Source: Kineococcus endophyticus (GTDB lineage Bacteria; Actinomycetota; Actinomycetes; Actinomycetales; Kineococcaceae). From it: DNA of 64,000 nucleotides. This document shows, in pieces, positions 1 to 7,906 of the stretch. The translations under genes were made by a program, and so were the position numbers. Position 1 is the first letter of the stretch; each line of letters opens with the position of its first letter. The stretch is taken from the NCBI RefSeq assembly GCF_040796495.1, contig NZ_JBFNQN010000017.1, positions 62,001 through 126,000 on the forward strand, read 5' to 3'. The notes under the pieces were generated by a model. The model made no database searches, had not been told where the DNA came from, and saw nothing but the letters and a program-made list of their open reading frames with translations.

Positions 1-312
1 GTCCTGGCGGCCCTCGTCGCCGCCCTGCTCATCGGAACCATCCGCCCCGTCCTGCTGCGGCGGTTGCGGATGCCACCGGTCGGCACGACGAACGCGGCCG
101 CGCTCGTGGGGCGCCCCGCGCTCGTCCTCGCCGACGTCACGGTCCGCGGCGGGCAGGTCAAGCTCGCCGGTGAGACGTGGTCGGCGCGGTCGGCCGGTCC
201 GGCGTTCGCGGCCGGTGACGACGTGGTCGTCACCGCGATCGACGGCGCGACGGCCGTCATCGGCCCCTTGCCCGCGACCCCACCGCCGACGGCGGTCCCG
301 GAGGGTCCCTGA
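1..312 (+). CDS. NfeD-family membrane protein, C-terminal part (5' end outside window)
   Basis: The reading frame is open from base 1 and ends at a TGA at 310-312, so only the last 103 residues are seen. It begins with the end of a hydrophobic helix (LVAALLIGTIRPVLLRR). A soluble domain follows with the VGRPALVLADV and VTAIDGATAVI strands of the NfeD OB fold. NfeD proteins are bacterial partners of SPFH proteins and are thought to help organise membrane domains. The SPFH gene starts 19 bases downstream on the same strand, the usual NfeD-SPFH pair. The OB assignment rests on this context and on short sequence features. Confidence 0.75.
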   Translation, partial: VLAALVAALLIGTIRPVLLRRLRMPPVGTTNAAALVGRPALVLADVTVRGGQVKLAGETWSARSAGPAFAAGDDVVVTAIDGATAVIGPLPATPPPTAVPEGP

Positions 313-331
313 TGGACCGAGAGGAACGCTG

Positions 332-1399
332 ATGGACAACGTCGTGACCCTGATCGTCCTGGTGCTCGTCATCCTGTTCGCGGTGACGGTGATCATCCGG
401 ACGATCCGGATCGTCCCGCAGGCCACGGCCGTCATCGTCGAACGCCTCGGGCGGTACTCACGGACCTTGGACGCCGGGCTGCACTTCCTCGTGCCGTTCA
501 TCGACAAGGTGCGCGCGAACGTCGACCTGCGCGAACAGGTCGTCTCGTTCCCGCCGCAGCCGGTCATCACGTCCGACAACCTCGTCGTCAGCATCGACAC
601 GGTCATCTACTACCAGCCGACCGACCCGAAGTCGGCGACGTACGAGATCGCGAACTACATCCAGGGCATCGAGCAGCTCACGGTCACGACGTTGCGCAAC
701 GTCATCGGGTCTCTCGACCTCGAGCAGACCCTGACGAGCCGCGACCAGATCAACGGTCAGTTGCGCGGGGTGCTCGACGAGGCGACCGGACGCTGGGGGA
801 TCCGCGTGAACCGCGTGGAGCTCAAGGCGATCGACCCGCCCGCGAGCGTCCAGGACTCGATGGAGAAGCAGATGCGCGCCGAACGCGACCGGCGCGCCGC
901 GATCCTCAACGCCGAGGGTTCCAAGCAGTCGCAGATCCTCACGGCCGAGGGCGAGAAGCAGTCCTCGATCCTGCGGGCCGAGGGTCAGGCGCAGGCCGCG
1001 ATCCTGCGCTCGCAGGGTGAGGCGAAGGCCATCACCCAGGTGTTCGACGCCATCCACCGCGGCGACCCGGACCCGAAGCTGCTGGCCTACCAGTACCTGC
1101 AGACGCTGCCGCAGATCGCCCGCGGCGACGCGAACAAGGTCTGGATCGTCCCCAGCGAACTCAACGACGCGCTCAAGGGTTTCGGGTCGATGTTCTCCGC
1201 CCACGGGGGCCCCGACGCCGCCGCGCCGCGCCGCCGCGAGGCCCAGGACGGCGACTCCGCCCACGACGCTGCCCACGACGCCGGTCTGCCCGACGTCGTC
1301 CTGGAGGACCCGGCCGAGGCGCTCAAGCGCGCCCGCGAGGAGGCCGCCGGTGCCGCGCGGGACGCCGAGGGCGCGACCCGCCTCAGCAAGGACGACTAG
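332..1399 (+). CDS. SPFH/band 7 (stomatin/QmcA-like) membrane protein
   Basis: A 355-residue protein. Residues about 4-24 form one N-terminal membrane helix. The SPFH domain follows, beginning IVPQATAVIVERLGRYSRTL and including VSIDTVIYYQ. A long charged helical region has repeated AEGEKQS/ILRAEGQAQ blocks, as in stomatins and flotillin-like proteins. The C-terminal 60 residues are polar and rich in Ala, Arg and Asp. SPFH proteins form large cages or rings on the membrane and often modulate proteases such as FtsH; substrate and partner are unknown here. The ATG at 332 is chosen because GAGAGGA stands just upstream and the SPFH similarity starts there. It is probably co-transcribed with the NfeD gene. 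Confidence 0.93.
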   Translation: MDNVVTLIVLVLVILFAVTVIIRTIRIVPQATAVIVERLGRYSRTLDAGLHFLVPFIDKVRANVDLREQVVSFPPQPVITSDNLVVSIDTVIYYQPTDPKSATYEIANYIQGIEQLTVTTLRNVIGSLDLEQTLTSRDQINGQLRGVLDEATGRWGIRVNRVELKAIDPPASVQDSMEKQMRAERDRRAAILNAEGSKQSQILTAEGEKQSSILRAEGQAQAAILRSQGEAKAITQVFDAIHRGDPDPKLLAYQYLQTLPQIARGDANKVWIVPSELNDALKGFGSMFSAHGGPDAAAPRRREAQDGDSAHDAAHDAGLPDVVLEDPAEALKRAREEAAGAARDAEGATRLSKDD

Positions 1400-2199
1400 C
1401 CGCCGCGTACGGGATGTCTGCACGCCGACCCCTGTTGGGCCCCCTGACCCCCGTTCCCGGGGCCGGCCTGCAGACATCCCGTACGGACGTCGGTGACGGT
1501 CCCTCGGGTCGAGCGCGCGGCACGCGGCGCGGTCCGCCGGTACCACCGCGACCACACGGCGACGGCGGTCCCCACCTCCACGACGTCACCTCCGACGAAG
1601 AGCAGCTCCGCGGCCGGTCCGGCGCCGGCCGCGGAGCAGAGCTTGGCCGTGATCCCGTGGACGGCGGCGACGACGAGCAGGGCGAGCGTGCTCGTCACGG
1701 TCCCGGGTCGTCCCCGCGCGGGGTCGGGACCCGCGACGACCGTCGCGAGCAGCCAGCTCGCGAGGGCCATGTGGACCATGAGCGGCGCGTGCAGCCCGTG
1801 CGGGACGGGCGCCAGGTAGAACAGCGGGGCGCCGGACGCCGCGAGGACCGTCGCGACCGGCCACCACGTCACGGCGCGCGCCCACCGGCCGTGCAGGAGC
1901 CGCACCAGCGCTCGCCGTGGCCGGGAGCGGAGCACCCGCAGGGTGAGCGCGACCGGACCGGACAGCGCGAACAGGACCGGCGCGGCCATCGTCGCCAGCA
2001 GGTGCCGCACGGTCTCGGCGACGCGGAGGTCACCGCTCCCGGGCCACAGCGCCGTCACCGCCAGGAGCGCACCCGCCGCGAGCGCCGCACCGCTGCGGGT
2101 CACGGGCCAGGCGTCGCCCCGGCGGTGCAGGACGTGCTCGGCGCCGAGGTACGCGGCCGGCAGGAGCACCGCGGGGACGAGGAGCGCGGTCCAGGTCAC
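1396..2199 (-). CDS. CtaG-like cytochrome c oxidase assembly membrane protein
   Basis: A 267-residue multi-helix membrane protein that resembles the caa3-type CtaG family. Those proteins help assemble the copper centre of cytochrome c oxidase. Visible features are several hydrophobic spans, the His-bearing segment VPHGLHAPLMVHMALASWLL, and VAAVHGITAKL late in the protein. The GTG start at 2199 overlaps the stop of the DUF2243 gene by 4 bases, so translation is likely coupled. The last 30 residues are not membrane-like and are largely encoded by the 1406-1485 inverted repeat. The ORF ends inside the stop codon of the convergent SPFH gene. The original C-terminus may have been replaced. The substrate (copper or other) is inferred from the family only. 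Confidence 0.72.
   Translation of the reverse strand: MTWTALLVPAVLLPAAYLGAEHVLHRRGDAWPVTRSGAALAAGALLAVTALWPGSGDLRVAETVRHLLATMAAPVLFALSGPVALTLRVLRSRPRRALVRLLHGRWARAVTWWPVATVLAASGAPLFYLAPVPHGLHAPLMVHMALASWLLATVVAGPDPARGRPGTVTSTLALLVVAAVHGITAKLCSAAGAGPAAELLFVGGDVVEVGTAVAVWSRWYRRTAPRAARSTRGTVTDVRTGCLQAGPGNGGQGAQQGSACRHPVRGG
1406..1485. repeat. 80-bp inverted repeat with perfect 17-bp arms between convergent genes
   Basis: CGTACGGGATGTCTGCA at 1406-1422 is repeated as its exact reverse complement at 1469-1485. The 46-base spacer holds a nested GGCCCC/GGGGCC pairing. It starts 7 bases after the SPFH stop codon, so it may act as a transcription terminator for that gene. It lies inside the C-terminal coding end of the convergent CtaG-like gene (residues about 239-265). 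There is no T-tract. It could also be a small mobile palindrome. Confidence 0.8.
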
Positions 2200-2627
2200 G
2201 TGCGGCGCCGCCGCCGCAGGACCAGCAGGAGGACGCCGGCGAGCACCCCCAGCGCCCCGGTCAGGTTCCACGCCAGGTCGTAGGGCCACAGCTCCACGCC
2301 GTAGCGCACCTGGTGCAGCCCGAACACCTTGTGCTGCACCAGGCCGTCGTACAGCTGGAACCCGCCCCAGCCCAGCAGGACACCGGCCGCCACCCGCCGC
2401 CCGGCGAGCGCGTGCCGCCGCTGCAGGTCCGCGACGACGAACAACCCCGCGACGGTCGCCAGCCAGCTGCCCGCGTGGAACCAGCCGTCGGAGACCAGCC
2501 CCACCGTGCTCGTGGACCGGTCGTAGAAGTGGTGCCAGTGCAGCAGCTGGTGGAACACCACCTCGTCGAGGAACCCCGCGAGCCCCACTCCGCAGAGCAG
2601 ACCCGCCACCAGGGACCGGCCGCGCAC
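2196..2627 (-). CDS. DUF2243 membrane protein
   Basis: A 143-residue protein with about four hydrophobic segments. It carries the DUF2243 signature: an N-terminal GFLDEVVFHQLLHWHHFYD and later LYDGLVQHKVFGLHQVRY. The many histidines near membrane ends suggest metal or heme contact, but no activity is established for this family. The start is GTG at 2627, two bases after the upstream stop (TGACGTG). It overlaps the CtaG-like gene by 4 bases. DUF2243 and CtaG-like genes are often neighbours in actinobacteria, which points to a respiratory or copper-related role. Confidence 0.85.
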   Translation of the reverse strand: MRGRSLVAGLLCGVGLAGFLDEVVFHQLLHWHHFYDRSTSTVGLVSDGWFHAGSWLATVAGLFVVADLQRRHALAGRRVAAGVLLGWGGFQLYDGLVQHKVFGLHQVRYGVELWPYDLAWNLTGALGVLAGVLLLVLRRRRRT

Positions 2628-2628
2628 G

Positions 2629-3135
2629 TCAACCGGCCAGGACGTCGCGGACGGCGTTGCGGCGCAACCGCTCCAGGACGTCGGCCTGCCGTTCCGCGCG
2701 GTCGAGGAGGACGTCCAGGCGGTCGGCGTCCAGCCGGGACCCGAGCGGACCACCGGCGTCGGCCAGCTCCTGCAGGCTGCGCCACCCGGCGGCCTTGCCC
2801 TCCACCCCCAGGAGGAGCCCCTCCAGCTCCACGACCGTGCGCAGCGGCGACCTCCGCACGAGGCGCCCGTTGGGTTTGAGGGTTCCCAGGGCCTCGGCGA
2901 CGGTGGCCAGCACCTGCAGGTGCCGCCGCCGCGGCACGCCGAGGACCCGCATCCACCGCAGCAGTTCTCGCCGGTCCTCCACGACCTCGGCGTGCAGCGC
3001 TGCGAGGGCCCGCCCGGTCCCGGTGCCAGCGTGCGCGCGCGCGGCCCTCGCCAGCCGCGCCCGGCCGGCGCTCGCCCCGGCCAGGTGGTCGCCGAGGTAG
3101 ACGGTCAGCAGGTCGTGCGGGGCGGGTTCGTCCAC
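2629..3135 (-). CDS. Conserved actinobacterial helical protein of unknown function
   Basis: A 168-residue, mainly helical and charged soluble protein with no signal peptide. I recognise the pattern LLTVYLGDHLAGA, EVVEDRRELL, VELEGLLLGVEGK and WRSLQELAD from a conserved actinobacterial hypothetical family. The spacing of Asp, Glu and His residues is reminiscent of four-helix, ferritin-like bundles, but I cannot place metal ligands with confidence. It starts at a GTG (3135) and is the first gene of a tightly packed three-gene operon with the DUF2243 and CtaG-like genes. The MBL gene starts 41 bases away on the other strand, so the promoters diverge. Confidence 0.7.
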   Translation of the reverse strand: MDEPAPHDLLTVYLGDHLAGASAGRARLARAARAHAGTGTGRALAALHAEVVEDRRELLRWMRVLGVPRRRHLQVLATVAEALGTLKPNGRLVRRSPLRTVVELEGLLLGVEGKAAGWRSLQELADAGGPLGSRLDADRLDVLLDRAERQADVLERLRRNAVRDVLAG

Positions 3136-3176
3136 ACGGGGCGACTACCCGGGCCCGGGGCGGGTAACCCCCCGGC

Positions 3177-3989
3177 GTGGACAGCCCCCGCCTCGCGCTC
3201 ACCGTCGTCGGCACCGCCACCGTCCTGCTGCGGTGGGGACCGCTGACGCTGCTCACCGACCCGAACTTCCTGCACGCCGGCCAGTACGCGTACCTGGGCT
3301 GGGGCATGGCGTCTCGGCGGCGGACCGAGCCGGCGCTCGCGGTCGAGGACCTCCCGCCGCTCAGCGGGATCGTGCTGTCGCACCTGCACGGCGACCACCT
3401 CGACCGGGTCGCCCGTCGGGGGCTGGACGCGACGGTCCCCGTCCTGACGACGCCGCACGCGCGCACCCGCCTCGAACGCCGGTACGGCTTCGAGGACGTG
3501 CACGGCCTCGGGACCTGGGACGACCGCGTCCTCGTCGCCGGCGGGCAGCAGGTCCGGGTCACGGCGGTCCCGGGCCGGCACGCCCGCGGCCCGCTGCGGG
3601 CGCTGCTCCCACCCGTCATGGGCAGCGTGCTGGAGTTCGGGGCTGTGGGGGGACCCGTGCAGCGCCGCGTCTACGTCTCGGGGGACACGCTCGTCGTGCC
3701 GGAGCTGCGGGAGCTGCCCGTCCGCTTCCCCGACCTGCACCTCGCCGTACTGCACCTGGGCGGCACGACGTTGCCGCCGGGGTCGCCGCGGGGCCTGGTC
3801 GTCACGATGGACGGTGTGGCCGGGACCGACCTCGTCGAGCTCGTCCGGCCGGTCGCGGCCGTCCCCGTCCACCACGACGACTACGGGGTCTTCCGTTCGC
3901 CCCGGTCCGACTTCACCGCCGAGATGGGGCGGCGCGGGCTCGGATCGGTCGTGCGCTGCGTCGAGCGGGGCGAGACCGCCTGGTTCTGA
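3177..3989 (+). CDS. MBL-fold metal-dependent hydrolase (UlaG-like)
   Basis: A 270-residue protein with the metallo-beta-lactamase fold. The zinc-binding motif is seen as SHLHGDHLD near residue 68. Later metal or active-site segments are PGRHARGP, YVSGDTL and VPVHHDDYGVF. The arrangement matches the UlaG-like or 'beta-lactamase superfamily domain' hydrolases, which include lactonases and phosphodiesterases. The substrate is unknown. It starts at GTG 3177, diverges from the DUF2243 operon and is followed 48 bases later by the photolyase gene on the same strand. Confidence 0.85.
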   Translation: MDSPRLALTVVGTATVLLRWGPLTLLTDPNFLHAGQYAYLGWGMASRRRTEPALAVEDLPPLSGIVLSHLHGDHLDRVARRGLDATVPVLTTPHARTRLERRYGFEDVHGLGTWDDRVLVAGGQQVRVTAVPGRHARGPLRALLPPVMGSVLEFGAVGGPVQRRVYVSGDTLVVPELRELPVRFPDLHLAVLHLGGTTLPPGSPRGLVVTMDGVAGTDLVELVRPVAAVPVHHDDYGVFRSPRSDFTAEMGRRGLGSVVRCVERGETAWF

Positions 3990-4037
3990 GGCCCGTTCCG
4001 ACGTGCCGACGGGGCCGGTGCTCGTCAGAGTGAGGTC

Positions 4038-5561
4038 GTGCCGACCCCTGACGAGCCGACGCCGCTGCCGGAACGGTCCCCGCAGACCCGGCGCTGGCTG
4101 TTCGCCGACCAGCTCGGCCCGCACTTCCTCGACGCCCCGCGCCAGCCGGTGCTGCTGGTGGAGTCGGTGGACGTGTTCCGCCGCGGCCGCTTCCACCGCC
4201 GCAAGGCGCACCTCATCCTCTCCGCCCTGCGGCACCGGGCCGCCGAGCTGGGGGACCAGGCCGTCTTCGTCCGGGCCCGCACCTACCGCGAGGGCCTGGC
4301 CGAGTGCGGGGAACCCGTCAGCGTCTGCGACCCCACCTCCTACGTCGCGCGGCGCTTCGTCCGGCGGCTCGAGGACGTCGAGGTCCTCGCCTCGCGGGGT
4401 TTCGTGGTCTCCGAGGGGCAGTTCGCGCACTGGGCCGAGCAGCGCGGCGAGAAGCGCCTGCTCATGGAGGACTTCTACCGCGACGTGCGGCGGCACCACG
4501 GCCTGCTGATGGACGGCGAGAAGCCCGTCGGTGGGACGTGGAACTACGACCACGACAACCGCGAGGGTCCGCCGAAGAAGCGGACCGCGCTCGACGTCCG
4601 CGAACCCTGGTGGCCGACCGAGGACGAGATCGACGAGGAGGTCCGCGCCGACCTCGACCGCTGGGAACGCGACGAGGGTGTGGAGTTCACCGGCGTGGAC
4701 GGACCCCGGCGGTTCGCCGTGACGCGCCGCGAGGCGCTCAGCGGGCTGCGGCGGTTCCTCACCGACCGGCTCGAGCAGTTCGGGGTCTACGAGGACGCGA
4801 TGATGGCGCAGGACCCGTGGATGTCGCACTCGCTGCTGTCGGCGCCGATGAACCTCGGTCTGCTCGACCCCGTCGAGGTCGCCCGCAAGGCCGAGGAGCA
4901 CGGCCGCGCCCACGACGTCCGGCTCGCCTCGGTGGAGGGTTTCGTCCGGCAGGTCGTCGGGTGGCGCTCCTACACCTGGCACCTGTACTGGCACCTGGGC
5001 GAGGACTACAAGCGGCGCAACGCGTTGGGCGCCCGCACCGAGCTGCCGCAGTGGTTCGCCGACCTCGACGCCGACGCGGTCGAGGCGAACTGCCTGCACC
5101 ACGTGCTCGCCGGTGTCCGCGACGAGGGGTGGGTGCACCACATCCCGCGACTCATGGTGCTGGGGAACTGGGGCCTGCAGCGGGGCTACCACCCGGCCGA
5201 CCTCGCGGACTGGTTCTGGCGCAACTTCGTCGACGGCTACGACTGGGTCATGACGACGAACGTGGTCGGCATGTCCCAGCACGCCGACCACGGTGTGCTG
5301 GCCACGAAGCCCTACGCCTCCGGCGGCGCGTACATCGACAGGATGAGCGACTTCTGCGGGGGCTGTCGCTACGATCCCAAGGTGCGGGTCGGCGAGGACG
5401 CCTGCCCGTTCACCGCCGGCTACTGGAACTTCCTGGCGGGGCACCGCGAGCAGCTCGAGGGGAACCGGCGGATGACGCAGGCCCTGCGCGGCCTGAACCG
5501 GCTGCGCGACCTCGACGGCGTGCTGCACCAGGAAGCCGAGAGAGGGAGTGGTCCACCGTGA
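4038..5561 (+). CDS. Fe-S cluster (6-4)-type bacterial photolyase / cryptochrome (PhrB/FeS-BCP class)
   Basis: A 507-residue protein of the deoxyribodipyrimidine photolyase-related family. These enzymes repair UV photoproducts with FAD and light, or act as photoreceptors. The N-terminal RWLFADQLGPHFLD and the C-terminal FAD region (WRSYTWHLYW, TTNVVGMSQHADHG, KPYASGGAYI) are typical. Four cysteines at positions 352, 440, 443 and 456 have the spacing of the [4Fe-4S] ligands known from Agrobacterium PhrB. Members of this class bind 6,7-dimethyl-8-ribityllumazine as antenna, and riboflavin genes lie 450 bases downstream on the other strand. The GTG start at 4038 follows GTGAGGTC. Its stop overlaps the start of the PPOX gene by 4 bases. 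Confidence 0.93.
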   Translation: MPTPDEPTPLPERSPQTRRWLFADQLGPHFLDAPRQPVLLVESVDVFRRGRFHRRKAHLILSALRHRAAELGDQAVFVRARTYREGLAECGEPVSVCDPTSYVARRFVRRLEDVEVLASRGFVVSEGQFAHWAEQRGEKRLLMEDFYRDVRRHHGLLMDGEKPVGGTWNYDHDNREGPPKKRTALDVREPWWPTEDEIDEEVRADLDRWERDEGVEFTGVDGPRRFAVTRREALSGLRRFLTDRLEQFGVYEDAMMAQDPWMSHSLLSAPMNLGLLDPVEVARKAEEHGRAHDVRLASVEGFVRQVVGWRSYTWHLYWHLGEDYKRRNALGARTELPQWFADLDADAVEANCLHHVLAGVRDEGWVHHIPRLMVLGNWGLQRGYHPADLADWFWRNFVDGYDWVMTTNVVGMSQHADHGVLATKPYASGGAYIDRMSDFCGGCRYDPKVRVGEDACPFTAGYWNFLAGHREQLEGNRRMTQALRGLNRLRDLDGVLHQEAERGSGPP

Positions 5562-5986
5562 CCGACCGTGCTGACCAGGCCGACCGGACCGACCGGGTGG
5601 CGGAACTGCTCGCGGCCACCTCGTACGTCCTGCTGACGACGTTCCGCAAGGACGGGCGCCTGGTGCCGACGCCCGTGTGGGCGGCCCCGCTGGGCGACGG
5701 CCGGCTCGTGCTCGTGACCCAGGACAGCACGGGGAAGGTCAAGCGCATCCGTCGTGACCCGCACGTCCTGCTGGCCCCGTGCAGCCGGCGCGGGACACCG
5801 CACGGGCGTCCCGTCGACGGGACCGCGGAGGTGCTGCCCGACGACCGGCTGCCGGAGGTCGAGCGGGTCCTGGCCGACAAGTACGGACTGCAGTTCCAGG
5901 TGTTCGGCAAGGTCGAGTCCCTCCTGCAGCGCCGGGGTCGGATGACGGGCCGCCGCGTCGCGGTGGCCCTCACCGTCACCGGCTGA
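5558..5986 (+). CDS. PPOX-class (F420-dependent) flavin/deazaflavin-binding protein
   Basis: A 142-residue split-barrel protein. TSYVLLTTFRKDGRLVPTPVW and LVLVTQDSTGKVKRIRRDP are the standard first strands of PPOX-class F420-dependent oxidoreductases, followed by VLLAPCSRRGTP. This class uses F420 or FMN and often reduces small quinone-like or toxic compounds. It starts at GTG 5558, inside the photolyase stop codon, so the two are translationally coupled. The coupling hints at a shared light or flavin stress role, but the substrate is unknown. Confidence 0.87.
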   Translation: MTDRADQADRTDRVAELLAATSYVLLTTFRKDGRLVPTPVWAAPLGDGRLVLVTQDSTGKVKRIRRDPHVLLAPCSRRGTPHGRPVDGTAEVLPDDRLPEVERVLADKYGLQFQVFGKVESLLQRRGRMTGRRVAVALTVTG

Positions 5987-6008
5987 CCGCGACGCGACGT
6001 CGACCGGG

Positions 6009-6761
6009 TCAGCCGGGGCGCAGGTCCAGCTCGAAGCAGACGTCCTCGCCCAGCAGGTGCCGGCGGGCGGGGGGACGCAGGCAGTCCCGCAGCGGCTCGA
6101 CGTCGGGCAGGGCCAGTCCCCGCCGGCCGCCGCGGCCGACCACGAGGGGGGCGACGGTGAGGAAGAGCCGGTCCACGAGGCCGGCGTCGACCCACCGGCT
6201 GACCGTCGCGCCGCCGCCCTCGACGAGCACCCGCCGCAGACCCCGCTCGCGCAGCAGGGCCAGCACGGCGGACGGGTCGCGCGCGACGTCACCGCGGACG
6301 TGCACCGTCGCCGGGTCGGCCAGCACGGCGCGGTCGCGCAGGCTGTCCCTCGGGTCCAGCACGACGCGGACGGGGTTGGGCCCGCTCACGGCCCGCACGG
6401 TCAGCTGCGGGTCGTCTGCGTCCACCGTGCCGGGCCCCACCACGACCGCGTCCACGAGCGCGCGCAACCGGTGCAGGTGCTCCCGGTCGGCGTCCCCGGT
6501 GACGAAGGCGGAGTCGCCCGACGCCGTCGCGATGCAGCCGTCGAGGCTCTGGCCGAGCTGGGCGACGACCCCGCGCCGGCCCGCCAGCAGCATCGGCGCG
6601 TAGCGGTCCACGAGCGCACCACCGGCCCGGGCCCGCAGGCCCGCCGCGACCAGCACCGGGTCGTCCTCGCGCGCCAGCCGCAGCAGCGCGTCCCAGTCGT
6701 CCCGGTCCGTGGGCCCCCTCGACCCGGCCGCCCCCGCAGGGGGTCGCGCGTCGACGGTCAC
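6009..6761 (-). CDS. RibD C-terminal-type pyrimidine reductase (dihydrofolate reductase-like fold)
   Basis: A 250-residue protein. After 70 residues of variable N-terminus, the RibD C-terminal reductase domain begins with VAQLGQSLDGCIA. It continues with VDAVVVGPGTVDADDPQLTVR, split as usual, then PVRVVLDPRDS and RVLVEGGGATVSRWVDAGLVD. In riboflavin synthesis this domain reduces 5-amino-6-(5-phosphoribosylamino)uracil with NADPH. The deaminase half of a full RibD is absent, so it is a stand-alone reductase. ribA lies immediately upstream in the same orientation (3-base gap), which supports a role in riboflavin, FAD or F420 precursor supply. Starts at GTG 6761. Confidence 0.85.
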   Translation of the reverse strand: MTVDARPPAGAAGSRGPTDRDDWDALLRLAREDDPVLVAAGLRARAGGALVDRYAPMLLAGRRGVVAQLGQSLDGCIATASGDSAFVTGDADREHLHRLRALVDAVVVGPGTVDADDPQLTVRAVSGPNPVRVVLDPRDSLRDRAVLADPATVHVRGDVARDPSAVLALLRERGLRRVLVEGGGATVSRWVDAGLVDRLFLTVAPLVVGRGGRRGLALPDVEPLRDCLRPPARRHLLGEDVCFELDLRPG

Positions 6762-6764
6762 CGC

Positions 6765-7412
6765 TCAGCCCACCCCGGGCAGGCGGTGCCCCATCCGGTC
6801 GCGCTTGGTGCGCAGGTAGCGCAGGTTGTCGCTCGTGGGCGCGACGGGCAGGTCCCGCCGGCGCACGACGGGGACGCCGTGCGCCTCCAGCGCCTCGACC
6901 TTCACCGGGTTGTGCGTCATGAGCTCGACGTCGCGGACCCCGAGGTCGCGCAGGACGGCGGCCGCGCCGGTGTAGTCGCGCGCGTCGACGGGCAGCCCCA
7001 GGTCGAGGTTGGCCTCGACGGTGTCCCGCCCCTGCTCCTGCAGGGCGTAGGCGGCGATCTTCTCCGCCAGGCCGATGCCCCGGCCCTCCTGCCCGCGCAG
7101 GTACAGGACGATGCCGCGGCCCTGCGCCGTGACGGCGTCCAGGGCGGCGTGCAGCTGCGGACCGCAGTCGCAGCGCAACGAGCCCAGCACGTCACCGGTC
7201 ATGCACTCGGAGTGCAGGCGGACGAGGACCTCGTGGCCGTCCCCGACCTCCCCGGTCACCAGGGCCAGGTGCTCGGCTCCGTCCGCCTGGCGGTAGGCCA
7301 CGGCGCGGAAGGTGCCCGAGGTCGTCGGCAACGTCGCCTCACCGACCCGGACCACCGGCAACGACGGGTGGTGCCCCAGCAGCTCGCTGTTCGACTCCTG
7401 GAGATCTGTCAC
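6765..7412 (-). CDS. ribA: GTP cyclohydrolase II
   Basis: A 215-residue enzyme that opens GTP to 2,5-diamino-6-ribosylamino-4(3H)-pyrimidinone 5'-phosphate, the first step to riboflavin. The zinc ligands are in [18 protein letters not shown]. The conserved [19 protein letters not shown] and the C-terminal [11 protein letters not shown] are also present. It lacks the RibB (DHBP synthase) half found in many actinobacterial fusions, so that activity must be elsewhere. The GTG start at 7412 follows GAAGGGAA. The downstream neighbour is the RibD-like reductase and the upstream one is sufE, 14 bases away. Confidence 0.95.
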   Translation of the reverse strand: MTDLQESNSELLGHHPSLPVVRVGEATLPTTSGTFRAVAYRQADGAEHLALVTGEVGDGHEVLVRLHSECMTGDVLGSLRCDCGPQLHAALDAVTAQGRGIVLYLRGQEGRGIGLAEKIAAYALQEQGRDTVEANLDLGLPVDARDYTGAAAVLRDLGVRDVELMTHNPVKVEALEAHGVPVVRRRDLPVAPTSDNLRYLRTKRDRMGHRLPGVG

Positions 7413-7426
7413 GTGCGTTCCCTTCG

Positions 7427-7906
7427 TCAGGTCGCGGTCGCGACCCTCACCTGGCGCTTCACCCGCGCCAGCATCCCGGTCATGCCCCGCATCCGGAGGG
7501 GGGAGACCGCCTGGTCCAGACCCAACCGGTGGCACACGTCCCCCGGGAGGTCCAGCACGACCTGCGCGGGCAGGCCGTCGAGACCCTCCTGCAGCACACC
7601 GGCGAAACCCCGCGTCGTCGGCGCCTCCGCCGGCGCCGAGACGTGCAGGTGCACGGGGGCGCCGCCGTCCTGGCCGTCGACCTCGACGGAGATGAACACG
7701 GGCGACTGGCACTCGTCGACGCGTTCCATCTTCTCGAGGTGCCCCTCGAACTCGGCCGGCAGCGGCCGCAGACCCTGGCTGAACTCCAGCAGGAGCTGCA
7801 GGCGCTCCCGGTCCGGCAGGGCCTGGAAGTCCTCGACGATCTCCGCCATCGACGCCGGCAACCCGGCGGTCGGGGCGGGGTCGAGGTCGTCGGGGGAGCC
7901 GCTCAC
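7427..7906 (-). CDS. SufE-family Fe-S/cysteine desulfurase-linked protein
   Basis: A 159-residue SufE-fold protein. Markers are [20 protein letters not shown], the sulfur-accepting cysteine in DECQSPVFI, and the C-terminal [10 protein letters not shown]. SufE proteins accept persulfide from a desulfurase. Here the gene is translationally coupled (4-base GTGA overlap) to an upstream rhodanese-type sulfurtransferase, as is common in actinobacteria. The pair may move sulfane sulfur between carriers rather than serve the suf operon itself. Start GTG at 7906. Confidence 0.9.
   Translation of the reverse strand: MSGSPDDLDPAPTAGLPASMAEIVEDFQALPDRERLQLLLEFSQGLRPLPAEFEGHLEKMERVDECQSPVFISVEVDGQDGGAPVHLHVSAPAEAPTTRGFAGVLQEGLDGLPAQVVLDLPGDVCHRLGLDQAVSPLRMRGMTGMLARVKRQVRVATAT

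Noticed and set aside
3105-5528. An 807-codon open frame on the minus strand
   Set aside because: It lies antisense to the MBL hydrolase and photolyase genes, which have clear motifs. Long antisense frames are common in very G+C-rich DNA.
7413-7426. An FMN riboswitch before ribA
   Set aside because: Only 14 bases separate sufE and ribA, and no RFN-element sequence is seen.
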